DNA of 64,000 nt from Cylicocyclus nassatus (lineage: Eukaryota; Nematoda; Chromadorea; Rhabditida; Strongylidae). Shown here piece by piece: positions 1 to 10,474 of the stretch. Position numbers and translations under genes: made by a program. The stretch lies in NCBI GenBank assembly GCA_958299035.1, contig CATQJL010000223.1, positions 9,661,753-9,725,752 of the forward strand, read 5' to 3'. The first letter of the stretch is position 1. Each line of letters begins with the position of its first letter. Under the pieces are notes generated by a model. That model was not told the DNA's origin and did no database searches. It saw nothing but the letters and a program-made list of their open reading frames with translations.

Positions 1-190
1 AGGGCAACAGAGTGGGCGGAGTTTGCCAGGGAGCGGGGTCAACATGAAATACTTCTAAGCTTAAGTTAATTATATGAACACAATCGGAACCATTGTGCAC
101 ATTAGAACTGATATTTTGGGTGTCGCGCACCACTGCGCGACACTGTCGTCAACGTATTAAGACTAGAAGTTATGTCACTAGAGGGGGACC
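1..190. repeat. GC-rich dispersed repeat, copy 1
   Basis: The first 190 bases match 37710-37885. Both have a GTGGGCGG-rich start, then ATTATATGAACA, then a short inverted repeat (GTCGCGCACCACTGCGCGAC here, GCCGCGCACCATTGCGCGGC there), then CACTGTCGTCAACGT. The inverted repeat changes by compensating substitutions (GTCGC/GCGAC to GCCGC/GCGGC). It is probably the end of a mobile element whose rest lies left of the window. No coding potential is seen. Confidence 0.6.
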
Positions 191-1677
191 TCAAAAAATG
201 GTAATACCAGAAGCAGGGAGGAATGTGAGAAGAAGATTCTTCACAAATAGTCAGCGGCGATCTAGTTAAACTGATGAGAAAGGGTATGCTTCCTTTCAAA
301 TTGTCTCAGTTCAAAATGGTTCTTGAGAACTATGATAAGTTTCAACTCAGTTTAGGCGGAAACTGGATTGGCGGGAGTCCGCTTCGCTACAATTCGCGCC
401 GCTTTACAGTCTGCGTCTCTCCATTCTAATATATCCCGCTGAGCCAGTGCGGTGCGGACGCGCTGCTCCACTTGAAATGTTACTACTCTGGGCTGACTGT
501 ATCTTCTTTCGCCATAGTTTCTTTATATGATTGTTAGTCCTTTCTCATTTGTTGTGTTGATTTGTTTTGTTGATTACACTTTGGTGTCTTGTTGAATGTA
601 ATATGCGTAGGAATTTCCTACAATAAATAAAAAAAATAATAATTGAACTCAAATAAGTATATCAAGAACTCCTTATTCAAACAACTACAGGGCATCCTGA
701 AAATTGTGACGATGGCGCGACCGCGCGCGACACGCACGCACCTTCCTGTAACCGCATTTTCTTGGTTTTGATCTCTACTGGACTGGTTCTTCTGACTAGG
801 TATGATAGTAGTTGGACGCTGAGAATGACTGAGCTGAGCAATGAGATGATGCGTTTTTGTATGAGGATGTTATGCTCCTGTGGGTGCAAAGACCGTAGTC
901 AAATCCGTGGGTGGCGGACTTTATGAAAGATAGCGCGCGCTTAGGCAGGCGTGTGTCAATAAGGTGCGCACCGTTAGCTCCGCCTATCGCAAGATGGACG
1001 GGTTTTTTGCAGTACAGCTTTAGCGCTGGTTCATGGCCATGTTCCCCAGTCAAGTGAAAGCAACTTCTGATAGTGATATAAGCTTGTTGCAAGCTGGGTT
1101 GAAGCTTAACTATTTGCGAAATTTTGTTTTGCTCTTGTTTTTTTTATGCCAGTCATGAACAGCTAATGTTTTTCATGAAATTCAAGAGCGACCGAGTGCC
1201 TTATGAGTGACCGAGTGCCTCCTGGATATCCAACTTTGAAGTGTGAAATCAATCTAGAACACCTCAGGCATGATTGTCTGAGTGACCTCACATCTTGCGA
1301 CTAGTTCACATGCAATTTCGACTGAGTTACAGATCAATTTATACTGACGGTAGCAGTTAGAAGCAAACAAAAGAATTTTGTTATTTAAAGCAGATTCGAA
1401 AAAATACAAGTGCAGTGTGATTTTCCTTTTCTTAAAATCTGAAAAAGTTTGTGTGATATGACCGCATATTTGCAAAATGAGTGAATCTGATCGTAAGAAA
1501 CATTATCAAATGTAATGATGTACACAAGTTATTGAAATTAGTTTGCTTGAAACGAAATTCGCTTATAATGCTTATTTTGAATTCTCGTCGCAATTCTGTT
1601 TTTAACTATGATTAGGGTTTCAAAACTTACTTTTCCGATAAAAGAAATGATCGTGTTCATTCAAGCAATGATAATAT
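191..1677. other. Intergenic or intronic, no gene seen
   Basis: Only short open frames without recognisable motifs occur here. A GC-rich patch at 360-490 weakly resembles part of the small element at 49858-50064. It lies downstream of the last identifiable exon of locus A (minus strand), so it may be intron or decayed 3' part of that locus. Confidence 0.4.
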
Positions 1678-1679
1678 TA

Positions 1680-2391
1680 GGTTGGCTAAAAATAAGTTCG
1701 GTCGTTTTTAGCGGTTTGTAGAATTGTCACAAATCAGTTTTCGTGTGTATATATGGTACCATTGGAAAGAGCAAATCAAGGAGAATCGGAAGGTGAACTC
1801 TGTTTTCTCAAACTTGATTTTTTTGATAATGAAATGTTGAGGGAAAGAAAATTGGTCCGATTTTTTCCTCAAAATTTCGAAAAATCACGTTCCGAAAAAC
1901 GAACTAAAGTCAGGTGTAAAGTGTATGTTCGCTACCGACAGAGCAAATTTTTGAATTTCCAGCTATTTGCATGACCATAGATGGCCAAATTCGAGTTATC
2001 TGGAATGCTCAAAATTTGACCTTCGCGCGCAAATGCCTGGAAATTTACACAATTTTGGCTGCAGAAATTCAGAAACAGCAGGTCACAATCTCTATTGTGG
2101 TTCGCCACCTAGCCAGAGGCTGTATGTACCTAGCCACCAAATTGCTCGCCTGTGTACTCACTGCAGGGTGAGAACGAAACTTAAAAAGTCAACAAAGCGA
2201 TTTTTAAGAGGTCTGACCATATAAGGTTATAACTGCCTTTTTTGCTAAAACAAAATCTTGACTATTCAACGCCTAAGAGTAGAGGCTTGAGGCTATCTGC
2301 TCAAGAAAAAATCTTGGCTGAATAGCTGTTACGTGAATTGTTATGAAGCTTTGAATTTGTATGTCAAAACGAACTTATTTATTAGCCAACC
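1680..2391. mobile_element. Mariner-type element, non-autonomous
   Basis: The element is bounded by imperfect inverted repeats starting GGTTGGCTAAAAATAAGTTC on the left and GGTTGGCTAATAAATAAGTT on the reversed right end. TA lies immediately outside both ends (1678-1679 and 2392-2393), as for Tc1/mariner insertion. The GGTTGGC end resembles known mariner ends. Its 712 bp are too short for an intact transposase (about 1 kb), and the internal frames show no transposase motif. It is called a deletion derivative, not a working element. Confidence 0.75.
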
Positions 2392-3137
2392 TAATAATAT
2401 TTCTCGGTAAGCTGACTTCTTTCTAAACTAAACTTGAGAGTGCACATAAAGAATATTCAATATAGTAACAGATTTGAATAAAGAAAAACACTTTTCACAA
2501 TTTGGACAAACCTCCTGGGAACAAATAACTGAAATACATCGAAAAGAGCTTGCGAACTAACCTATAATGAAAAACCACCTGAAAACTGATTTTTAATTTG
2601 ATTGAAGTTTTGAAATCTACTGTTATCCAAATTGCAACCTATAGAAGAAGCATGAAGGAAATATTAGAGTTTTCCAATGGCTGAGCGCATTCCTAGGCTA
2701 ATTAACAAGGGGGCGGAGCGACCAGCGCACCGCGTACGGTACCCAGCTGGCGGCTGGCACATGCTATCGTTCATAAAGTCATACACCCAAATCCGTCGTC
2801 ACGATTTTATAAATGAACCTTACCTTTCCTTCGTTCATGCACAGATGTAGAGAAGACGTACCTGTTTGACACCCTCTATTTGCGGAGCAATCACCAGCAC
2901 TTGTACACTTCTTCTCTTCACATCCACGCTCTGTATGGCGGCCATGATGTGACGAATATAAACAAACGAATTCGTCTGTCTTAATTCATCTTCCAAAGGT
3001 TCTGAAAAAGAGTACGGTCAGATTGCGAGACAGTGATTCGATCAGTGCGAGAAATTTTATTGAGAAGATGAAGCTTGTTATTCTTATCACGTGAGCGAAC
3101 AGTCGCCACTCCTCACAATCCAGAATACAACTATATA

Positions 3138-3654
3138 TCTATAAAAGTCAAAGTTTGTGCAACTCTGGACCGTATGTTTTTTATAGACTCCTTTGCGCGT
3201 GAACCAACTGAGCTGAAACTTTGCACATATATATTTTCGACCATGTAGATGGTGTTAGGCACTCTTTTAGGCGATTGGCTGGGTTTTTCTATCGATTTGT
3301 TGATTTTTGGCAGCTAGCAATGAAACTGAAAACTTATCAACCGCTATCATACCGCTTGCACATTTTGATGTAGACAACAGCAAAGAAGCGCATTCTCATT
3401 TTGGGGCCGAAAGGATGCGGTACTTTCAGATGATGCTGCTTTGAGGTAGGCGTTTGCAATTACAATGCACCGTGCAGGTGGATGCAGGCTGCAGGACCGG
3501 AGAAGGAAGGGGGGGGGGCAGGGATGCAGCATTGGTAGCGGGGTCAAAGATGGAAAGGCATAGGTTTTGAAGCAGAGCACATATTTTATACGCTCCCCCT
3601 CCTTCCTCTGGCTTCGTGGCTCATGAACCGGGCAAGACCGGGTATGCCAGCTAG
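3138..3654 (+). mobile_element. Short non-autonomous Helitron
   Basis: It begins TCTATAAAAGTC and ends CCAGCTAG, preceded by a small CCG-rich stem. It sits between A (3137) and T (3655), the Helitron insertion rule (5' TC, 3' CTAG, A/T target, no target duplication). The same ends appear in the elements at 44641-45690 and 58343-60462. At 517 bp it encodes no replicase-helicase. It lies next to the last visible exon of locus A. Confidence 0.75.
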
Positions 3655-4003
3655 TTAGTCATAAATTAACCTGTCGTGATCTGAACATATTTCTTGCCGA
3701 ATCTTTATTGACTCACTTTGTTATCATTATCATCTGTACACCATAGTTGATTCGTTGAGCGCCTGAAATGGACATCACTGCGGGGCACGCACCGCGAGGT
3801 AAAACGCTTGCTCCGTACAAATTCGCCATTGTACAAATCGTGCTCTCGCGACAATTCATGCCCCTCGTGGTCCACAGCGTTTGAGCAGTCCGTGCGACCA
3901 ACGAATCGACGATACCACGACTAGTACACGCTCGTTCAGTAAAGCTTGACAACTCAACGACTATTCGCAACAATGTTTGAAAACACATGAGCCATCGCCA
4001 CTA
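3655..4003. other. Unassigned sequence in locus A
   Basis: An open minus-strand frame spans 3713-3988 but shows no helicase motif. It may be decayed locus A sequence. Nothing else is recognised. Confidence 0.3.
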
Positions 4004-4545
4004 CTCACAAGGGAAGGATACTTGATCGAAGTGGGGTTTCCTTATGAGTTGTATGCTATCTTGAGCATGGAACGCTGATGATTTTAAATCTGCCTTTGCT
4101 ATCTGCAAAACGCTTTGGGGAGGGTAGTTATGGGAATTTTTGAAGCAAAAATGGCTACAATTAAATCATTGAGAACTGAGGTTTGTGAGCTCAAGAGGCG
4201 TCATAGTTGCTGCCAGGGCGCTTTAGGCAATAACCACCTTAGCCTTATATATTCATACTAGTCATTACTCCTTCCAAGCGCCGGAAAGTCCTCTAGCGGT
4301 TTTACTTCATCCAAACCCTTAAATTTTTTCGAGAAGTTCCCACAGATTTTCTTCCAGAATTGCTTTGCAGATAACGAAACCAGATTCAGAATCAGAATTT
4401 ATGCTTCATAAGATAGTATACAGTTCACATGGAAACTTCACTTCGGGTTCCTTCATACTACGCCGCGCACGCCGCGTACGCTGCGTGCGCGGCGTGCGCG
4501 ACGTAGTATGAAGGCCTTCGACCAAGTATCCTTCCCTTGTCAGAA
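4004..4545. repeat. Degenerate foldback element
   Basis: The left arm (ACAAGGGAAGGATACTTGAT, then CGAAGTGG) and the right arm at 4515-4545 (CAAGTATCCTTCCCTTGT) are inverted. The left arm also resembles the better-preserved foldbacks at 8592-9034, 25261-25718 and 40949-41408. The right arm is interrupted by the hairpin at 4450-4514. Confidence 0.5.
4450..4514. repeat. 65-bp near-perfect GC-rich hairpin
   Basis: Arms start CCTTCATACTACG on one side and end CGTAGTATGAAGG on the other, with alternating CGCG/GTGC sequence between. It lies inside the right arm of a foldback element and looks like a minimal inserted palindrome. Confidence 0.7.
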
Positions 4546-4777
4546 CCGATTCCTTCTCCTCAGAATGATTGAAGCAGCTCCCGCAGTCATCAAATCCTAC
4601 CACGCAGAACTCCAGCAAATTTTCTTGCGAGCGCCAAAGCACCACAGAATTATGGAACTCAAAAAGCATCGGGGCTACCGTAGCAGAAATTAGGCGTTAA
4701 AGTAATTCAGTGTCCGTAGATGCATCTTAATTCGAAATTGACTTCATTCGACCCTTAATTTCCGGCGTGGTGCTATA

Positions 4778-5536
4778 GTTTGGACCCCGGCCAGCTTCCC
4801 ATAGGTACCTGCGCGACGCACTCGCAACGCACGCCTTCAGTGCATCTCCTGTCCTAGCTCCTGATGGAAATCCTCTTTTCTCTCTTTTTTTTTGTTTTTG
4901 GTGTACTATATTCTTTCGATTTAGGTATAAACAATTCGCGATGACCGGTGACGAGATTTCACGTGCTCTAATAGTTCTAAAAGCTTCAGTCTTGTGTAGT
5001 AGTCTTGTGTTTTCCCTTTTTTCTCTGAAAAAGTGAGATTTGATTGGATATTAAGATAATATTCCTTCAAAAGCTTCTTGTATAAAATGAGTCCATTTCG
5101 ATTTGATGTGTAAGGTGTAGACAGTGTCTCAAGTCAAAATTGAGCGTTCCGAGAAGCCAATAGGCATTTGTTTACTGAAATGTCCATTCTTTTTTAAATT
5201 TTTGACTACTCTAGTTTCTACGTCTACGAAGAGAAATGTTTTAAGAATGCTGTTATTCTTTAATTTCTCTACGTATACTTATTACAACCTATCCATCAGT
5301 GCAAGTTCGGAATATGCATCCATTGACTGAATTTGAGGTACTCATGGAGGCTGCCTGCGTTTCGTTCTTGCATACGTCTCTTTCGAAGTGAACCTAGAGG
5401 TTTCCACTTTACATTTTTCTTCTTTGGGAGCATAAATGTGCTCTACTGCTCATGAGTGAGGCTAGAAGCATCAAGAAGGGTGCGCGCTGCGTGCGCGCCG
5501 CCGAAGTACCTATGGGAAACTGGCCGGGGTCCACAC
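4778..5536. mobile_element. TIR element, TATA flanks
   Basis: Inverted ends read GTTTGGACCCCGGCCAGCTT and GTGTGGACCCCGGCCAGTTT, continuing through CCCATAGGTAC. TATA flanks both sides (4774-4777, 5537-5540), consistent with a TA or TATA target duplication. No transposase is seen in 759 bp. The TTCCCATAGGTAC motif recurs in the small element at 10307-10474. Confidence 0.7.
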
Positions 5537-5981
5537 TATATCCGCTGCGGGGGTTTATGTTCACACAGTGTGCGCATTTTGTATCCGCTCTAATTTCCTA
5601 CTAAACTCAAGCGAAAAAATAGGAGTCCTTTTACAACATAATGAATGACTATGACCCAGGCAAACAGGCTTGTGGAATAAATGTTTTTGCAGAGCTCTGA
5701 CGCCAGCTATACCTATCACGTGACTGTTTCTAATAGGGGTACTAATGAGGCCCTAGACATTCGCAGACAGACGATTAGTTTTTGGCTTGCGCAATTCTAT
5801 GCTTTTCAAGCGGTTCTCAACGTGCAACGAAGTGATGATCAAATCACAGTTTCTTGGCTCAGTTCTAATTTCAGCATTTCGTTCGCCCCAAGTTCATTTC
5901 CATGATTGTTCATTGTAACAAATCGATATCCCCTTTCTTCCAATGATATGTATCAAATGTCTGTGTCTAATTCCATCTTGA

Positions 5982-6430
5982 TCAATAGATTTCTCTATAA
6001 CTGGGAAAGAATGTCTGCAATATAATTACGTACAAGTCCCTTGTGATTATTGCACTACAACTCCCACAAAAGATTTGCGAAAAAGAAATCAGGACATGTC
6101 CAGCTACGGGTCCCAAATGCTTTTGAATTTGAGAACCATAAAAGACACCATCAACGTTAGCAGCTCTGGCAATCGTAGAAGGGCTCAAATCAGGATTTGA
6201 TCTGGCTACATGACCCAGAGGCACGTTTAGCATTCGTAGCGTCCTCGGGGTAGTTGCGACATTGTCTCTGACCTTGCCTAACCTCTCCAGCTTTGATCCG
6301 GTTATCTGAAAAAGTATCGTCAAGTCGTCGCCCAGCTCTGGCAAGGGTCGCATGGACATGATGCAATATGAGTTTTTTCCTTATCTCCTTAAAGCTATCT
6401 GCTCTATGTAAAAAAGCCATAGATTTCCTA
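5982..6430 (-). pseudogene. Remnant exon of a helicase second lobe (locus A)
   Basis: Two overlapping minus-strand frames align with the eIF4A second lobe. One (about 6420-6310) has MAFLHRADSFKEIRKK where eIF4A has the motif IV region. The other (about 6359-6100) runs SMRPLPELGDDL, then LRMLNVPLGHVARSNPDL where eIF4A has SMHGDM and then ARGLDVPQVSLVINYDLP. The frame changes between them and no clean splice join is visible, so this is scored as a decayed exon. Gene C has no equivalent complete exon at this position. The family assignment rests on spaced similarities only. Confidence 0.4.
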
Positions 6431-6544
6431 GTAACACTGAGCTATGCAAAACTTGAAAAATGGGGGTGAGGGCTTTAGTTCATTGAATTAGAGCAGATAC
6501 AAAATGCGAACAGCATGAACACTGGAAATTAAGTGTCGAATGAA

Positions 6545-6814
6545 CTCAGACACTCGCACCGGCCGGCGACCGGCCGACGACGGCCTTCCGGCCGGCGGCC
6601 GCGCCAACTATAGGGGCGGGGCTAAAGACCGGCCGGCGAGCGCGCCACGAACGGCTGAGACGGATCACGATGTCCCGCCAGACGGTCGTCGGACGGTCGC
6701 CGGCCGGTGCGAATGTCTGACCGGCTGGCGTCCGGTCCGCGACCGGCTCGGCCGAAACATCGGTGATGTTCCAGACGCTCGTCGGACGGTCGCCGGTCGG
6801 TGCGAGTGTCTGAG
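6545..6814. mobile_element. GC-rich MITE
   Basis: Inverted ends CTCAGACACTCGCACCGGCC and CTCAGACACTCGCACCGACC frame a 270-bp, strongly GC-rich core with repeated CGGTCGCCGG blocks. It interrupts the right arm of the older inverted-repeat element 4645-6912, whose sequence resumes on both sides. No coding capacity. Confidence 0.7.
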
Positions 6815-6917
6815 AAGTCAAATTCGGATTTTGGTGCATCCACGGACACTGAATTACTTTAACGCCTAATTTCCGGGTGGGTAGCCCGGTGCTTGAGTTC
6901 TATAATTCTGTCAAATC

Positions 6918-7053
6918 GGGTGGAGGAATGAACACCTCAATTAGGCAACACCTTCGCGGACTATTGGTCCCAACACGAGATGCATAACAGTAGGACGAAA
7001 GGACCAGCAGCCCGCAGAGGCGGTACCCAATTGAGGTGTTCGTTCCTCCACCC
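6918..7053. mobile_element. 136-bp MITE with 9-bp target duplication
   Basis: Ends are GGGTGGAGGAATGAACACCT and, reversed, GGGTGGAGGAACGAACACCT. The direct repeat TGTCAAATC lies on both sides (6909-6917, 7054-7062). A 9-bp duplication with ends starting GG suits a Mutator-like (MULE) origin, which is inference. Confidence 0.75.
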
Positions 7054-7320
7054 TGTCAAATCATCAAATGATGGTCAAAGTCGGACGTTCTTCGTAGCCT
7101 TTTTTGCTGAAATGAAATTTTTCTGAAATGTTCCCATAAAGACCATCCTATAAAGTTCTTTGCTGCTTGTTGGACATGGGCTCGACCCATGTCTCCCTTT
7201 TCACATAAATAGGCTGTCCCTCAAGGACGAATGTAATAGAGAAAGAAGAAACGGCTGCAAACAAGGAACGCCACAATGCTGCTGCAAGTTAGCGGTAACG
7301 CTGTCATGACTAAGTTGGCA

Positions 7321-7377
7321 GACGCACGTCATAGTCCGCAGACTGTCACAGCAGTCTGCGGACTATGGTGTGCGTCT
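7321..7377. repeat. 57-nt near-perfect hairpin
   Basis: Arms AGACGCACGTCATAGTCCGC and GCGGACTATGGTGTGCGTCT pair around CAGACTG, a TCACAG loop and CAGTCTG, giving about 26 base pairs with two mismatches. It lies in locus A close to the 3' side of exon 5. In gene C the related sequence (about 47140-47215) has no comparable hairpin. It may be a MITE remnant or a small-RNA precursor. Confidence 0.65.
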
Positions 7378-7856
7378 AGCAAAGACATTCAATCATTTGA
7401 CCGATGCACAAGTCGAATGGCATGATCCAGAACAGTTTACTATACTAAGTGAAAAATTACCTTTGCCTTTGCAATCCACGACCTCTCCACCATCATCTAT
7501 AGCTTTCCCGCCATCGTCAATACCCGACTCGGGTGTAGATACATCTCGTTCTAGTACAGCATCGTCGGACACACCATAAAAGTGGCACAAAGACATTTCT
7601 TTACAGAATTGCTCCATTAGTCGCTGTCCATGAGGCCTACTACTCGTGCAAACGCATTTGCCTTTCTTGAAAACCGAGAAAAATTTCAAAGTATAATTGA
7701 TAGGGCTAATGTTACCTGAATGTCTTCAGGCAGTGAAGTTACTATTGAGGATAAATCTTCCTTCATGTTCAATAATGGGAGGAAATTGTACATAACAAAC
7801 AGATTGAGAGCACTGAGTACTGAAGGACAAAATGAATCTACAGTTCTGGTTTTATA

Positions 7857-8075
7857 CAGTCGAGTAGATTTCCCGCTTAATATAGTGTGCTTGCAAGAAG
7901 GTAAATTGCTGCAAAATTTGCGCGTGAACAAATAGATAGCTTTGACTGCAACGCAGGCCAACTGCGCGCGCAAAATGCCTGCAGCGCTGGCGTGGCTACT
8001 TGTTCCCGCGCAGATGTTACTGCATTTCACCTTCCGTCCATGCCCACTATATTAAGCGGAAAATCTACTCGACTG
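7857..8075. mobile_element. MITE, TA target (CAGTCGAGTAG family), copy 1
   Basis: Inverted ends CAGTCGAGTAGATTTCCCGC and CAGTCGAGTAGATTTTCCGC are flanked by TA. The centre holds GCGCGCGCAAAATGCC. It sits in the intron between exons 3 and 4 of locus A and at the same place in locus B (24115-24477), so it predates their duplication. Other copies are at 29996-30453 and about 49690-49843. Confidence 0.85.
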
Positions 8076-8591
8076 TAGCTTGACCGGAATTTAAATAATT
8101 GATGATTATTATCGGAGCATTTCTAACAGGGTGAAAAAGATGTCACAACAATTTGTCTTTTTTGGAGAATGAAAAATGGCACAGGCATTTGGAAAAACAA
8201 CAAAATGTAGGTAAAATGCTTACCCAGAAACCTTGAAGAAATGATATGCTTCACGCGGCCTGGAGTACCAACGATAATATGAGCACCGCTCGCTAGCGCT
8301 GACTTTTCCTCATTAACAGAAGTTCCTCCAATGCAAGCATGCACCTTGATAGACATAGGTTTGGCAAACTTCTTCATCGCTCTGGTAATCTGAAATGTAG
8401 CAAATATCTTCACCGCACTCCAGTCATCTTTTGCACTGAATAAGAGCTGTGTCGATACAGTCGACATCTCTTGCAATTTCATCAATTCCCCCTTTAGACA
8501 CCACTGTAGCCTTGAGTCACCAACATGCAAGTAGTGAGCCTTGAGTCACTAACTTGCAACTAGTGATGTTTGTGAATGAGACGCAGCTCAG

Positions 8592-9034
8592 CTTACAAGG
8601 GAATGGTCTGAAGTCGAAGTGGTCAATCTATACAAGCTGCATACCGTTCGAGGCAGCATAGAATGCTGATTTCAAATTTGTCTTCCATATCTGCGAGCGC
8701 TTTTGTAGACGAAGTTATGAGCAGTTCTGCGAAAAAATCGTGAACAAGATTTGCGAAATTAGGCACATTATTGTTCTTTCAGCTCTCTAAGTACTGGTCA
8801 TATGAAGTGACCTAGTTGCATGTTCAACACTGAGCCAAGTATCGCTTTGTACGGCCAGGTTACTTTACACGCGCAATTTCTTGGCAAAATAATTGCCTTC
8901 AACGGCTTATAATTTCGTCCACAAAAGTGCTCTGCAAATAAGGAAGACAGACTTGGAGTCCGCCTTTTATGCTGCATCTAATGGTATGGAGCTTGTATGG
9001 TGGCCACTTCGACTTCTGACCACTCCCTTGTTAG
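8592..9034. mobile_element. Foldback element, about 170-bp arms, copy 1
   Basis: The arm starts CTTACAAGGGAATGGTCTGA and the element ends with the reverse complement (CCACTCCCTTGTTAG). The arms include TATACAAGCTGCATACC and a CTTCCATATCTGC motif. It is inserted in the intron between exons 2 and 3 of locus A. Flanking sequence resumes after it and matches locus B from 28927 onward. Related copies are at 25261-25718 and 40949-41408. Confidence 0.8.
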
Positions 9035-9507
9035 GTACTTTGCTTCGCCTACTAGGAGTAGCATTCTACCCGTGGACGAAAGCATGTTGACATCTCAATG
9101 AAGCTATAATAGCTTCTTTACAGACACAAAAGGAGCCACAAACTCCGACACTGGCTGTATCATGAAACTGGTTAGCCGATACACCATATTACCATAAGAC
9201 TGTTAACACGTTTCGGACCGGTGCTGCACATGGTGCAGCACGCTGCTTTGAAGGATCTTTCAGGCGTTTGCAGGAGATTTCCTTTCAGTCTAAAGTTGTT
9301 AGGTCAAAGGTCTAAGCTCCTATTTTTCAAATGACTCTGTAGAGTTTTGCCGCCGATATTTGTTTAGAAGATATGAGCTCAAATCGAACAACAGTTGCAA
9401 CGAAGTGCGGCAACGCGAACGACGCGTCAGACGTCGCAACTTTCCTTTGCTTCGATAATATCAAAGAGAAAAACGTAGTTTTAATATTGATGTGTACCGT
9501 GTACAAC

Positions 9508-9686
9508 ATATCGTTCGTTCGCTTTCACTAGAGTGGGCGGACCATTGCAGACATGACATGTCATGTAATCGGTCGATAAACCTCCATCCTAGAGCATTGT
9601 TTTTCGTACTCTCTCGCCATCCAAAGCCGCCACGCGTGTACGTAGACAGTGCTCCGCCCACTCTAGCGAAAGCGAGCAAACGATAT
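9508..9686. mobile_element. MITE nested in the TTAA element
   Basis: Inverted ends read ATATCGTTCGTTCGCTTTCA and ATATCGTTTGCTCGCTTTCG, followed on both arms by CTAGAGTGGGCGGA. Its centre (AGCATTGTTTTTCGTACTCT) resembles the centre of the MITEs at 35467-35637 and 49411-49582. Confidence 0.75.
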
Positions 9687-9691
9687 CATTC

Positions 9692-9881
9692 ATTCTAGGA
9701 CTAGGAGACGCGAGACCGCATTGCACACATTGTCTAAACAAGCCTAATCGTGTACTTGGCAGGTTTATACCTGTTATTTACCTCGTCCAGGTTTATTCAC
9801 TCTTTGGGAGCAGGGAAGAACAAACTCAAACCTGTCAAAACAATGTCCGCAATGCGGTCTCGCGTCCCCTAGTCGTAGAAT
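9692..9881. mobile_element. MITE nested in the TTAA element
   Basis: Inverted ends ATTCTAGGACTAGGAGACGC and ATTCTACGACTAGGGGACGC continue into GAGACCGCATTGC on both arms. 190 bp, no coding potential. It lies directly after the previous MITE. Confidence 0.75.
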
Positions 9882-9893
9882 AGATGATAGATA

Positions 9894-10101
9894 CAGGGCT
9901 TTACAACCAGAGTGTCACAGCCGCCCCGCTCGGCCGCCACGCTTAGGTCCGCGCAGCGTTCGTGGCACCAGGCTGCGCGCCGACTGAAGCTTGGCGAAAT
10001 CCGGGCGATGCGCAGCAAACGCCGCGCGCGGCCTGAGCGAGGCGGCCGCGTTGGAGGAGCCGCGCAAGCGGAGGCTGTGACTCTTATGTTGAAAAGCCCT
10101 G
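9894..10101. mobile_element. MITE, TA target (CAGGGCTTTACAAC family), copy 1
   Basis: Left end CAGGGCTTTACAACCAGAGT and reversed right end CAGGGCTTTTCAACATAAGA, both continuing GTCACAGCC, are flanked by TA. The interior is very GC-rich (GGCGGCCGCG). Other copies lie at 30609-30797, 38190-38397 and 41820-42025, all with TA flanks. Tc1/mariner-like origin is inferred from the TA target. Confidence 0.85.
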
Positions 10102-10306
10102 TACTTTTGAATACTATTAGAATCTGAGTTCTTGTTTCTATCTTTGAAGAAAGCACAAAAGTCCCTCTCAAGCGACAAAATTCAAACACTTCGAATTCAC
10201 TCAGAACTTTGGTTATGGAGCTTATCTGACATGCTGATTACAATGTGGCCCACAGGCTGCGAAATAAGGTCCCTTTGTAGGCTAACGGCTGAAAGTATCG
10301 TTTGTT

Positions 10307-10474
10307 CCCCAGCAAGGTTCCCATAGGTACCACGTCATCTCGCCGCCTTTCGCACTTTTAAACGTGTTAACCTCGGGCACTTCCGTTGAAATCTCAGGAT
10401 AAACGTGTCAAAAAGAGCGAAAGGCAGCGTCGCACCACGTACGCACACTGGTTCACATGGGAACCTCTCTGGGG
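10307..10474. mobile_element. Short palindromic MITE
   Basis: Arms CCCCAGCAAGGTTCCCATAG and CCCCAGAGAGGTTCCCATGT are inverted, 168 bp in all. The TTCCCATAGGTAC core is shared with the ends of the element at 4778-5536, suggesting one family. Confidence 0.6.

Larger units (their letters stand above)
4645..6912. mobile_element. Composite inverted-repeat element
   Basis: The left arm 4645-4770 (for example GGCGTTAAAGTAATTCAGTG) is inverted at 6500-6912, on both sides of the later insertion at 6545-6814. The matching order shows one older large inverted-repeat element later entered by the elements at 4778-5536 and 6545-6814. Its outermost ends are not resolved. A helicase-like exon remnant (5982-6430) lies inside the span, so the arms may instead flank a segment of locus A. 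Confidence 0.45.

Noticed and set aside
3713..3988. Helicase exon candidate in locus A
   Set aside because: No motif alignment in any frame was convincing.
6540..6869. Arg/Gly-rich frames on both strands
   Set aside because: They lie in a palindromic GC-rich MITE.
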